A stretch of 64,000 nt of DNA from contig CAKMRJ010003334.1 of NCBI GenBank assembly GCA_928212115.1, positions 19,570,809 through 19,634,808 on the forward strand, given 5' to 3'. Below, in pieces: positions 34,309-44,939 of the stretch. The position numbers were made by a program, and so were the translations under genes. The notes beneath the pieces are model-generated. The model was not told the DNA's origin and ran no database searches. It saw only the letters and a program-made list of their open reading frames with translations. Numbering within the stretch: position 1 is the stretch's first letter; every line of letters starts with the position of its first letter. Origin of the DNA: Lactuca virosa. Taxonomy: Eukaryota > Streptophyta > Magnoliopsida > Asterales > Asteraceae.

Positions 34309-34940
34309 ATGGCTGGATTCCATCTTCCTGGCGACCCGCACTTTCCCCAACCAAGGAGATGGTGGATGGATCGAGCCGGATCCAGAAGGAAACCATGAAA
34401 TCCCTTTGGACGATGGCCTTGCCGAACCATTTCCTGAAGAGACTGACTCGGAACCCGAAGTCGAGAACTTACCCCCAGTGACTCCAATACCAAATCCTAA
34501 CCCTCGAGTTGAATTCTAAGGTCCAACGCCCATGTGGGTAGGAAGTTTGAATAGGTGGAGCCACAAGCAAGACCAACCCCTCCCATACGACGGAAACTGC
34601 AACTTCTACAATCTGAACGAAGGAGGACCCGCGGACAGGGCTCTTCCAATCCTGATACGCCGTGTGGCTCGCAATGTGGAGCTAGGTATGGCAACCCTTT
34701 CAGCGAACTGTGGAGCGCAAAGCGGATTCAAACACCAACACGGATCGCATTCGTCGCCTCGAGATTGCTCATGCAAGAGCTGCAAGGCACAATGAAGCTC
34801 TGCAACGAGGGTTAGCTACGACCCAAGCCGAAGTCACAAAGCTCCGAGCACGCCAATCGAGGTACGAGAGATGCCTACTTGGTGTGGAACGCCAGCTGGC
34901 CGAATTAAGGATTCACTTGAGGAGTACCTGTCGCCGATAG
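34309..34940 (+). pseudogene. E1 ORF0: extra coiled-coil ORF upstream of gag, frameshifted
   Basis: From ATG at 34,309 (MAGFHLPGDPHFPQ) the readable protein continues, with frame changes and a stop (34,517-34,519), through GWIEPDPEGNHE, an acidic ETDSEPEVE stretch, RWSHKQDQPLPYDG, FYNLNEGGPADRALPILI and a coiled-coil-like HNEALQRGLATTQAEVTKLR tail that stops at 34,938-34,940. The order and spacing match the intact 190-residue ORF of E2 at 52,367-52,939. It is not a known gag, pol or env domain to my eye. Location before gag and preservation in two diverged elements suggest an element function. Confidence 0.7.
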
Positions 34941-35324
34941 GGGTTACTCTACTCAACCTTCCTTTTTGGTCTAAGGAATGACTTTCATATTTATGTTCTA
35001 GGTAGCTCTTTTCCGTAAACATCTCTGTCTTTCATGTTGCCAAGATATTCTCTTCGTTAGTATAACCTAGACCTACTTTTAGGTCAAGGTTTTCGAAATA
35101 TGTGTAATCTTAGTTTCAGCTATAGTGGCAACAATCATAATTCAGTTAAAGATTTTCATTGTCAAAAGTATACCTTAAATCAGTAGCATGCAAATTAAGC
35201 AACTTTATCAAAGTCCTATCACTGTTTTGTCTTCAAAACATGTATCATAGGATATACTTAGACGATCATTCCTTTTCCCCATCGATTTCATATCAGTCTC
35301 CGTAAAAAGCTTTGATGTTCTAAT
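34941..35324 (+). other. E1 spacer after ORF0
   Basis: Noncoding spacer. TAGACCTACTTTTAGGTCAA (near 35,068) corresponds to the same spacer in E2 (near 53,203). Confidence 0.6.
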
Positions 35325-35640
35325 CGGCATGAGATGGTTGAGCCCCATATCGTGCTGATGTCCCTTGCTTCGAGAAAGCGATTCGTCTCAATCTTCCCTC
35401 TAACGAAGTCCTCACTTGTTACATTGGTAAAATTTGTTCGAACCTTCGTATCATTTTCGGCGCCAAAGCCCAGAAATGTCTGCGAAAGGGATGACATACA
35501 TTCCTGACTCATGTTGTCGATGAGACGCAAAAAGTTAAAGACCTCGAGAGCACCTCCGAAGTCTACAACTTTCCTGATGTCTTCCCCAAAGACATTCCAG
35601 GGATTCCTCCCGAGCGCCAAGTTGAATCATGTGTCGACTT
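35325..35640 (+). pseudogene. E1 protease/RT-linker remnant, out of order
   Basis: Readable pieces are IRLNLPSNE, GAKAQKCLRKG, stop, HTFLTHVVDETQKVKDLES, VYNFPDVFPKDIPGIPPERQ, VESCVDLIS. They correspond to the end of protease and the linker into RT in E2 (55,020-55,300). Here the fragment lies 5' of gag, the reverse of the normal gag-pol order, so the interior of E1 has been rearranged, probably by template switching. Confidence 0.75.
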
Positions 35641-35847
35641 GATCTCCATGTCGTCTAGAGCCGGCGAAAATGAGAGATTTATTGTGTTCAAATCTTTTCT
35701 ATTCTTGCTAGGACCACATCATGGGGATGCGGGTCGAATCAATGAGAGTCCGATAGCAAAACGGGAAATCGTAATACATAGATAAACATACATCCAGAGG
35801 CAACCATTGTTGCTCACAAGTTTCATTTCTTGACATATAGCAGAATC

Positions 35848-36447
35848 ATGCCTCCGAAGGAACGTACCCAACCCACCAATAAGACACCAGTCCTTCAGAT
35901 GGACTCAGCTATGTTCCAAGCTACTGTCACAGCAGCCGTAGCAGCCGCCCTAGCTGTTCTTAACGCTAACAACCCAAGTGGGAATGGGAACAGTTTCCAC
36001 ATCTCGAACTGTAGAAACACATCAGGAAACCAACAAGGGCTTATCCAGGAGGACACTCCAACTCCCAAACCTAAGAGCGCCAAACGAAAATTCTGGAACA
36101 AGAGGGAGCGCAAGTCGTGTCAGAAACTTGCCAAGAGACAACAACCCGTGATAGCTCCTACAACCACAACATCCGCCAAACCAGTGCCAACGCCAGTGCG
36201 GCGATATGCTGGAAAGCTTCCAAATTGCGAGAAATGCAACTTCCACCACATAGGGAAATGCTATGAATCGCAATGTAAGAACTGCAACATGCAAGGGCAC
36301 ACCGCTCGTTACTGCAGAGCACCGGCACAGCCAAACGCCTCGATTACTGGTGTAAAGATGGGCCAGGTTTGCTACAATTGTGGCGAACCCGGACATTTCA
36401 AAAGAAAGTGTCCAGGGCTGAGGATGGCCATGAAGCTCGCTTCGTAA
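35848..36447 (+). pseudogene. E1 gag with capsid core deleted, zinc knuckles kept
   Basis: An open frame of about 199 codons starts MPPKERTQPTNKTP, as gag of E2 starts MPPRRNPRR. The N-terminal MFQATVTAAVAAAL stretch is present. The capsid core seen in E2 (WIEKTEAIFEICSCPES to DISTYTSRLCDLA) is missing, and the frame passes into a basic region and zinc knuckles CEKCNFHHIGKC, CKNCNMQGHTARYC and CYNCGEPGHFKRKC. A further knuckle-like piece lies just after the stop (36,505-36,550). The frame is intact, so a short nucleic-acid-binding protein could still be made. Confidence 0.8.
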
Positions 36448-36570
36448 AGACCCCGACTCAATACATCACTTCCACTACCGACGCTAGCATAGTTCAAGTG
36501 TGAGGTACATGTGGCGAAATGGGACACTTCACAATAGACTGCCCAACAGAAAAGAACAATGAGGAAATCG

Positions 36571-37040
36571 GAGGAGTCTGACCTCAGTGAAGGAGGAAGC
36601 ATCGAAGGACCCTGCCTTGTTTTGGTACGTTTTCGAAAACCCCAATAATTGTTCATAATTGTGATTACTTTCTCGTCCGGATTGAATCACGTAATCCTCA
36701 TAAGGTTTAAAGCCCTAATAAGCAAATCATGATAGCTTAAGTGAATACGCTAGGGGCAGTTGTAGTTATACATGACTTGTATACACCAAACCCTTTGTCT
36801 TAAATCGTTCGATCGCAAAACTCCCATCACTCGTAACGACAAATTGGATGCGAACTTCGAAAATTCATCTCTCTTCGAAAACCCAAAAGTATTCATACGA
36901 AGAGTATCATCCACAAAGAGATGGACAAAGTAAGAGAACAAACCGGATGATTGTAAATACGTCATAGGATACTCATCTACCATTAGTAGAACCTTCTTGC
37001 AACAACGACGACCTTTCCAGCATCAAGGCTGCATCGTGCG
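36571..37040 (+). other. E1 internal sequence of unknown origin
   Basis: No recognised coding signal; short frames only. It joins the gag remnant to the integrase remnant. Confidence 0.5.
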
Positions 37041-37590
37041 AAGTCTCTATGGCCGTAAGTATAGATCCCCTCTGTGCGGGGCTGAGGTGGGCAACATGCG
37101 ACTAGTCAAGAGTCAAGTCGACGACAGTACTCTCACGAGTCCTAAAATCACCCTGGAAAGGCCTGATACGCTTCGAAAAGCGTAGTAAGCTAAATTCAAG
37201 ATACGTTAGATCGTCTGAGATCCTTGCTAGGATCGGTCCCGTAGCGTACAAATTCCAGCGCTTAGCAGCGTTCATCCCGCCTCCCACGTGTCAAACCTAA
37301 ATAAGTGTTTGTCCGATAAGACACTTGTGGTTCCCCTCGACGATATCGAGCTAGACGAGAGTCTATGCTTCATGGGGGGGGGGGGATCATTCAAATTCAT
37401 GGAACAGGAAATTCAATCGAGCGAAGTAATGTCACATCCCTATAGTGATAGTACGCTGGAATGCCAAACGGGAACTCGAATTCACTTAGGAGCACGAGAA
37501 TCCAAGGAAGGCAGGAGTACCCCATTATTTCCAAGTCCGCGAGTTACATCTTTATTCTTGAATTTCGGGACGAAATTCCCTCTAACGGCG
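37041..37590 (+). pseudogene. E1 integrase C-terminus / chromodomain remnant
   Basis: YGRKYRSPLCGAEVGNMRL and NKCLSDKTLVVPLDDIELDE match the C-terminal integrase region of E2 (57,410-57,470 and 57,800-57,890). Several stops and deletions separate them. Just before the 3' LTR lies TTCGGGACGAAATTCCC, the usual sequence near the polypurine tract of chromoviruses. Confidence 0.75.
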
Positions 37591-37596
37591 GGATGA

Positions 37597-40062
37597 TGTG
37601 ACAACTCGGAAACTTCAATCCTGTACACTTAGTCAATTAAATCAATATTTAACCTGTTTTGTCGATTTCTGGTACTATTTAAGGGTTCATTTAAGTGTTC
37701 TGAACTTGAATTTGACCAAAGTTGAGTTTAGCAATGAGTCAGCATGTCCCATTGTGAGAAAAACCGGGCCATACACCCTTCTTGGAGGAGTGTACGGCCG
37801 TACACCCACTCCCCTGGCAGCACACTTACTTTTGGGCAGCACTCTCACCCCTATATAAAGGGTAGACTCCTTTCCTTTCATTCCTTTGACACCTTGGCAG
37901 CACACACACATTTCCTCTCAAGTTTCTTCAACCGCAAACTCTTCAAAAGCTTCAAGAACGTGAGTAATTCATCCTCTAACTTGATAACCATGAAAGACCA
38001 CTCTATCTAGACCTTAAGTGTGCAAAATCGACATGATCTTCGTGTATGGAAGAGAGTGCGGCCGCACACCCCCCTTTAAGGTGGCCGCATACTCTTAAAA
38101 CACCCTCCAAAGTGAGAGTTTGACTTCCATATTCGAGATAGACACGCCCCTAGCCTTGTTGTACCCTGGAAATGGCATTTTTGGACATTTTGTGTGGGGT
38201 GTACGACCGCACACACCTGTATACGTCCGCACACACACTTGTACGGCAACACACTCGAAGTGTGCGGCAGTACACCCAAGTGTGCGACCACACACCCAAG
38301 TGTGCGACCACACACTCATTCTAGGACCATAAACTCCCTTCTAAGACCCTAAACTTGTACTACAACTAAGTTTGGACCAAGAACACTTCATGGATGCAAG
38401 TGTAGGCCTTGAAAACACCACAAGAACACCTCTCATCTTGAGTGTACGGCCGCACACCCATGGCCGTACACACCTTTAAGGTGGCCATACACTCCCCTCA
38501 TGCAACCCTACAAGGTCCTAACACTTAGTGCAAGTAGATCCAAGTCACTAGAGTGGTTTTCCATCACATCTAGTGGTGAAACGCCTTCGTTTGACTCTTT
38601 TATGTGTCATTGCGTGTTAATTAGGATTGAATCGTGTTCAAGGCTTCACTTGAATATCCAGCTTTCTGTATCGATCCTTCAATCAAACCACTTACCCGAG
38701 GTGAGTTCATACCCCTACATTTTCCGTGTTTTAATGTTTTCAAGGGGGGAATACAAGCCAAACTCAAAGTATTTTATTAAGTTTTAAACTTATTAATGCA
38801 GTCCAACGATTTCCACGTTTAATAACACATTCGGATATTTTATCTCTTTTTGGTAATATGTTGAGCATAAGGGAAACTATTATTTTGGAAATCTAACTTC
38901 ATAGCTTTCAGAAAGGTTTTTACAAAGCATTTTCCATACAAATTCTAATAAACTATAACGGGTATAGTTTGGGGTAACCCTCTAGGCAGTCTCTACCTAA
39001 TCAGATTTCATAAATGAATATATATAAACTATGGCAGATTTAGTTTATGTTATATATTTTCTCAGGTGTATAAAGTACTATTATTCAAGGATAATTATTG
39101 TTTTATACTGTTTCTCGCTAGTAAACTAGATTATACAGAATTGTGAGGCTCTACTTTAATACTGTACCCTTAGGTGTATAGTGATAAATCCTATCTCAGT
39201 ATAACCAGAGTCTCCTGGAGGGAGAGCGTGAGATTTGTGAATAGATCTATTCGGGAATGACAATCCCACACCAGAACTGCTAGCTACAGTTAGGCAGGCA
39301 TGCCTATGGTGGACAAATGTCATTTAACTTAACGCCTGAAGAACGTTAGAAAGGTCTCTAGGTCATATCAAGTATGGTTATACGACTCGCAATTAAGTAT
39401 AAACTAATTTTGGTTTACGGACTCTATTCTTCGTTTGTTTTATTTTAAGTAATAAAACTACATTTATATATATACTGATAGTAATCAGGGATCTCTAAAC
39501 TTGCATCTCTACCTCTAGGATGGATAACTTGTTTTTAGGGAAAATATAGGATTTTCCCGGGATAACACCGGCTTTTCTAAAACTGATTGTTTACTACTCT
39601 ACCAACGGATATTCATTCCATGACTCCTTGAATTATACATGTCATGTATGAATCTGGAAGTCATGGAAGGAATGGGTTTTCAAACATGCTTTTCATAAGA
39701 AAATATAGGATTTTCTTGAGGAACACTTTTCAAAAGAATTAAAGAACATTTTTCCACCAAAACTAAATGCTTATGAACTCATCAGCTTTATGCTGATATT
39801 CTTTCAAAACTGCTTGTATTCTCAGGAAATTAGTAGCCAGGTACATTCAGGAGTTTGGAGAAGTCGGAGCGTTAGAGTCACGTCTTTCCATTTTACTTTT
39901 GATATGAACAAAACTATGTATTAAACAATATAAACCTTTTTCACATATGTATTCAATTTCTGGTTGTGTTTACTATGCTTGCTATGATACAATTGTTGTG
40001 ATACTACGCATGACGTCCTCCGCCCCAGAACGTTTCCGCCGTTCCGGTTTTGGGGTGTGACA
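37597..40062 (+). repeat. E1 3' LTR (2466 bp)
   Basis: It starts TGTGACAACTCGG and ends GGGGTGTGACA followed by the CATAA duplication. It is co-linear with the 5' LTR with scattered substitutions, one missing palindrome unit near 37,805 and one extra unit near 38,285. TATA CCTATATAAAGGG is at about 37,850. Confidence 0.92.
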
Positions 40063-41563
40063 CATAATGAGGATGTTTCCCTGGAATTCGATCAGAGAGA
40101 CAATTTACTTGCTTTAATATAGTTGCATTACTGAATCGTCTAGGACGCGGTCTTGTCTCAGGTTGACCATCAAACAATAGACTCTCCCTCCAACTATGGT
40201 TTATATTCAAGAATCGTCTGTGACCAAAATAAGACATCTTGTTGGTCACATAAATGGAAGATGTGTCTTCGTTACAAGTATGGCATGCTAAATAACCTTG
40301 ATCACTCCATCCAGACAGACTGCTACGTGCTGGGAAATCATTAATAGTCCATAACAACATCGCACGCATATTGAATACAATGTTAGTTGATGCATCTCTC
40401 ATTTGGACTCCTTCGACCCACAACATTTTCAACTCATCCACCAAAGGCCTCAAGTAAACATCAATGTCCTTTGCGGGTGATCTAGGGCCAGGAATCAGCA
40501 AAGTTAGCATGAAAGAAGACTCTTTCATACATATCCATGGTGGTGTATTGTAGGTAGTCAATATAACCGGCCAAATACTAAAATTGTTATTAAAGTTGCC
40601 GAATGGATTAAAGCCATCAGCAGCTAAACCTAGACGAACATTTCTAGGTTCTTTGGCAAACTCTGGATATCTCTTTTCAAATTCTTGCCATGACTTCCCA
40701 TCTACCAGATGATACATCATACCATCCGTTGATCTTCCAGTATTATGCCAAATCATATCTTTAGTTGTGAATCTGGAACTATACATCCGTCGAAGTCTTG
40801 GAGTTAAAGGAAAGTACCGCAACACTTTTTGTGGTACTCGCTTCCCCTTTGTGGTTGTGTCCACCCATCTACTCTCGTTACAAATAGGGCAATTCTGCAT
40901 GGAATCATTCTCCTTCCAAAACAAAGCACAATCATATTTGCAAGCATGGATGGACTCATATCCTAACCCTATCTTTCTCAAGTTTTTCTTAGCTTCATAG
41001 TGTGAAGTTGGAATCTTGCTCTTCGGGAAAGAAACTCTTAGCAAGTCTACAAGTTGGTCAAATGAACTATTTGTCCATTTATTGATCACTTTAATATGCA
41101 ACAGCTTTGCCAAAAAGTTTAAAGAAGACATCTCACAATCAGGGTATAACTTGGTATTGAGCTCCTCAAACAAAACATCAAATTCTGGGTCCATGCCTCG
41201 TCCTTCATCATCTGTATTTTCTTCATTTGTATTTTGTTCCGCCATAACATCATCAATTACATCAAACATCTCATTAGTTGTTGGAATGTTTATTGGAGTC
41301 GAATTGTAGCCCAAATCCGAAACGGAATGCTTCTCACCGTGATAAATCCATATAGTATACGATTTTAGAAACCCACGGTCATGTATATGGGCATAAACCG
41401 TACTCAACAACTGTCGATACATATTCACATACTTTACGCACGGACAACGCTCTTTGTCTTCAGAGTCAACATGTTTCCTAGCAATCTCGATAAAGTTTTT
41501 AAGACCTTCCAAGAATTTTGAGGACGTTCGGTTTTCACGAATCCAACTCTTATCGATCCTCAT
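40063..41563 (-). pseudogene. TNP2-like CACTA transposase, N-terminal half
   Basis: From ATG at 41,563 the frame reads MRIDKSWIRENRTSSKFLEG and is open for about 500 codons until the E1 LTR. Residues 1-80 form the transposase-associated domain with CPCVKYVN. The Transposase_21-type core starts near residue 300: LAADGFNPFGNF, WPVILTTYNTPPWICM, TLLIPGPRSPAKDIDVYLRP, LVDELKMLW, LSGWSDQGYLACHTC. The coding sequence breaks at KHPHY, where E1 is inserted with a CATAA duplication, and resumes at 31,302. Upstream (41,570-42,780) is repetitive promoter/leader sequence. Confidence 0.9.
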
Positions 41564-41576
41564 TACTGTTTCATTA

Positions 41577-42305
41577 TTAAAAATTAGATGCTATACATAG
41601 TTAAATTGTATGACTTTTTGTTTGAGAAAAAAACGAACGAAATATTATTTTGTTTTTTTTTTCAATTATAGCATTGTACTTTTAATATATATACATTTTA
41701 TTTTTTTTCAATTACAGAAAAAAACTCTTATCGATCGTCATTAGATTGTATTTATAGTATATATACATTTTATTTTTTTTCAATTACAGCATTGTACTTT
41801 TAACATTATTTTGCTTTTTTTTTGTTTTTTATGGCACCATACTTTTAATAACAACATGATTTTATTATTTTGTTTTATGTTATAACTTTCAAATAGAAAT
41901 GAAAATAAAATACTTTAATAAACAAGATAAAAAAAGTATGTTGCTATTAATAACTTTTGTAGTTTAAATATTTTTTACTTAATAAACTTTACTCTCAATA
42001 AACGTACTTTTATTAGTTTAAATATTTTTATATGTTGTTTTATGTTGCTATTAGTAACGATTGTTCTTAATGACAAACATTTTAACTTAAAATTTAGATT
42101 GTATACATAGTTAAATTGTATGACTTTTGTTTGAGAAAAAAACGAACGGAATATTATTTTGTTTTTTTTTTTCAATTACAGCATTGTACTTTTAATATAT
42201 ATACATTTTATTTTTTTCAATTACAGAAAAAAAACTCTTATCGATCGTCATTAGATTGTATTTATAGTATATATACATTTTTTTTTCAATTACAACATTG
42301 TACTT
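41577..42305. repeat. Duplicated ~210-bp unit upstream of TNP2
   Basis: Copies at about 41,590-41,800 and 42,096-42,305 share CATAGTTAAATTGTATGACT, GAGAAAAAAACGAACG, ATTACAGCATTGTACTTTT and CTCTTATCGATCGTCATTAG. Poly-T tracts separate the parts. The unit lies in the CACTA interior, before the TNP2 start. Confidence 0.85.
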
Positions 42306-42339
42306 TCATTCACTTAAGCTAATAAACTAAACAAATAAC

Positions 42340-42780
42340 ACAACCATACATATTTTACATTTTATACATAAAATTTCATACCAACCTAAACAAAGATCAC
42401 AATCATACATATTTCACAATCATACAAAATTTCGATTTCATATAAACCTAAACAAGTAAATTAACATTGTATACATAAAATTTCAATTTCATATGAACCT
42501 AAACAAATTTGAATTTCATATAATATTTTAACTGCAATTTCATATGTACCTAAACAAATTTGAATTTCATACAATTTCAATTTCGTATAAACCAAAACAA
42601 ACAAACAAACAATATACATATACCAAACAAAAAACAACAATCACACATATACCAAACAAACAACACAATCACACATATACCAACCAAACAACACAATTCT
42701 ATAATCAAAAGGGGATCAATTTCAATTTCATGAAAACTTATGCATATATACAATTTCAATTTCAATAAAAATTACAAAAA
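42340..42780. repeat. Degenerate AT-rich tandem array in CACTA
   Basis: Repeated TTTCAATTTCATATRAACC and ACACATATACCAAACAAAC units of about 25-45 bases, followed by a poly-A tract at 42,774-42,794. There is no credible ORF. Confidence 0.75.
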
Positions 42781-42794
42781 AAAAAAAAAAAAAA

Positions 42795-43254
42795 ACTAAC
42801 CTGTGTTTGTTCTTCTTGCTGTGATGGGGACTCCCCTTGCCAAAATCGATGGTGATCCTCCGGTGGTGGCTGGTGGTCACCGAAAATAAAAAAAGTCAGA
42901 AAAAAACACCAAAATCGATCGTTCAAAATCGATGTTGTGTTTTGTTACATGCAATAAAATACGAAGGGTGGTGAAGGAGATAACCTGGAACGATGGGCAC
43001 CGGTGAACAACTCGCGGTGTGGATGCTTGAGGCGGTGGAAGATGGACAGTGGTGCTTCACCACGGGGGAACACCTCTAAACACCAAAAAAAAACCCCAAA
43101 TTTGGGGTAAAAATCATTAGCACACAGCAATAACAAACAAAATAACAGTAGAAAACATTTACCTGAGGCTAATCGCCGGCTAGTGTCGTTGGAATCGGAT
43201 TTTCGTCGGAGAGATAGAATTTGGTTGTGTCGCTGTGCAAATGACGAAGGCTAC
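42795..43254 (-). other. CACTA 5' region of the TNP2 transcription unit
   Basis: GC-richer sequence between the AT-rich array and the right subterminal repeats. It has possible splice sites on the minus strand but no recognised protein. It probably holds the promoter and untranslated first exons. Confidence 0.4.
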
Positions 43255-43720
43255 GTATTCTTTAGGGTAAACCCCTATGCCGACGACATGTCGTCGGTAT
43301 AGGGTCAAATAAACGATGTCGTTTCATTTTTTTGCTGAAACAAAAAAATTAAAAATTAAAAACGTATGGCGACGACTAGTCGTCGAGATAACCCTCTGAT
43401 GCGGATCGCCACGTGTCCTGCCGACGACAAGTCGTCGGTATATCATTACACAAAACTACATCGTTTTTTTTTTCTGGCACATGGATTAAAAATAAATGGA
43501 AAATATATTTATTGATACCTATACCGACGACAGAATACCGCCAATATTTTTGTCGTTCCTGCCAGACTTTTGCCGACGACTTGTCGTCGGAACAGAGGTC
43601 CCGGTCAAAGTAAATTGGTCAAAGTTCGCAAACAGGTATGGCGACGACATGTCGTCGGGATAGGGGTACTTTTAGCGACGACATATGTCGTCAGGATAAG
43701 TGTCGTCTGCATAGCTCCGT
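43255..43720. repeat. Right subterminal palindromic repeats of CACTA
   Basis: About seven copies of GCGACGACATGTCGTCGG or variants (one with CTAG, one with AAG, one with ATAT in the centre), in the same style as the left end. Confidence 0.85.
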
Positions 43721-43735
43721 ATCCTTGTAGTGATT

Positions 43736-43981
43736 ATGCTTTTTTATAATCATCGAAATCGATCTAGATTTGTTCTATATGTGATTTCCGAATCAAGAAA
43801 TCCAAGGGCCTATGGGTGGTATGGCAAGGAGAGGTTGTTGCCTGTTGGTGGTGGGAGTTGAACGAAGAATTGAAAAGGGAGAGGAGAGGTGAAGTATGGG
43901 TTGTTAGTGCAGAATCGATTTTGAACTATCGGAGGAAGTAGTGAAAGGTGGTCGACGAGATACGCTGGAGCTGACCTTATG
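43736..43981. other. Spacer between CACTA and hAT MITE
   Basis: Purine-rich sequence (GGTGGTGGGAGTT, GAGAGGAGAGGTG) with no recognisable gene. Confidence 0.5.
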
Positions 43982-43989
43982 TGTTTGAT

Positions 43990-44488
43990 TAGGGCTGTAA
44001 ACGAAGCAAACGAACACGAACAAGGTCTTGTTCATGTTCGTTCGTTTAAGTTAGTCGAATAACAAACGAACACGAACGGATAAACGAACGAGATTTTCTT
44101 GTTCATGTTCGTTCGTTTATCAAATTACCTTGTTCATGTTCGTTCGTTTATGTTCGTGAACATGCTAAACGAACATAAACGAACAAACATAAACGAACAA
44201 AGATAAAAAAACACACAATTGAACATATATGAACATATATAAACATAAACGAACATATAATATAGCAATATAATAAAAAAAATTAAATATAAATGAATAT
44301 AAATAAACTTAAACGAACGAACATAAACGAACGTAAACGAACATCATAAACGAACGTTCACGAACATAAATGAATGAACGAGACCATTGTTCATGTTCGT
44401 TCATTTATTAAATAAACGAACATAAACGAACTTCCCGCCGAACAATTCACGAACGGTTCGCCGAACGTTCTGTTCGTTTACAGCCCTA
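43990..44488. mobile_element. hAT-type foldback MITE (499 bp)
   Basis: It begins TAGGGCTGTAAACGAA and ends in the exact inverse TTCGTTTACAGCCCTA. TGTTTGAT flanks both sides (43,982-43,989 and 44,489-44,496), the 8-bp duplication of the hAT superfamily. The whole inside is made of direct and inverted GTTCGTTTATGTTC-like repeats, so it could fold on itself. There is no transposase. Confidence 0.92.
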
Positions 44489-44496
44489 TGTTTGAT

Positions 44497-44939
44497 CACT
44501 ACAAGATCGCATACCACAAAACGTAGGTGCATGGTGAATAGGGTGGAGGTAGACGCAAGTGGAAGGTAAAGAGGGAGAGGATGGAGGAGATGCTATCGGC
44601 GGTGAAGTAATGTTGTGGAATTGAAAGTGGGAGATTAGAACAAGAATGAGAAGAGTGAGGGTGCCGACAGGGGGAAGGGTTTTTTTTTTTTTTTTTTTTT
44701 TTTTAAAATTTTAAATTGAAAAAATATTAAAATAAACATAAAAAGTGATAAAATAAAATAAAAAAGGCAATTTTAAGAAGTAAAACCACAAAATTTTCTT
44801 ATCATGGACACAATTTTTTTTTTTTTTGTACACTATCCGCAGTTTGCAGTTTTTTAATACAACGTTACCAATCTCAGATTTGTCTTAAATTTGGAATTTA
44901 TGCACTCATGTAACAGTAACAGTAAAACACATAAGAAAA
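44497..44939. other. 3' flank of BAHD gene
   Basis: Contains a run of about 24 T at 44,681-44,704 and AT-rich sequence. No gene was recognised. It is presumably the 3' untranslated and downstream region of the minus-strand BAHD gene. Confidence 0.5.

Larger units (their letters stand above)
31308..40062 (+). mobile_element. E1: non-autonomous Ty3/gypsy element nested in TNP2
   Basis: Two near-identical LTRs (31,308-33,767 and 37,597-40,062) flank a 3.8-kb interior, and CATAA precedes and follows the whole (31,303-31,307; 40,063-40,067). The interior keeps the primer site, an upstream ORF (ORF0), a deleted gag with zinc knuckles, and remnants of protease/RT linker and integrase/chromodomain. 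RT and RNase H are absent. It must have been copied with enzymes from a related chromovirus such as E2. The high LTR similarity indicates a recent insertion. Confidence 0.93.
26927..43732 (-). mobile_element. CACTA (En/Spm) transposon, 16.8 kb, with nested LTR element
   Basis: It begins CACTACAACATTTGG and ends in the inverse of CACTACAAGGATACGG. ATT precedes and follows it (26,924-26,926 and 43,733-43,735), the 3-bp duplication expected for CACTA elements. Subterminal GACGACATGTCGTC repeats fill both ends. It carries both genes of an autonomous En/Spm-type element, TNP2-like and TNPA-like, transcribed on the minus strand. Without the nested 8.75-kb retroelement it would be about 8.05 kb. Both genes carry stop codons, so this copy is probably inactive. 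Confidence 0.93.
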
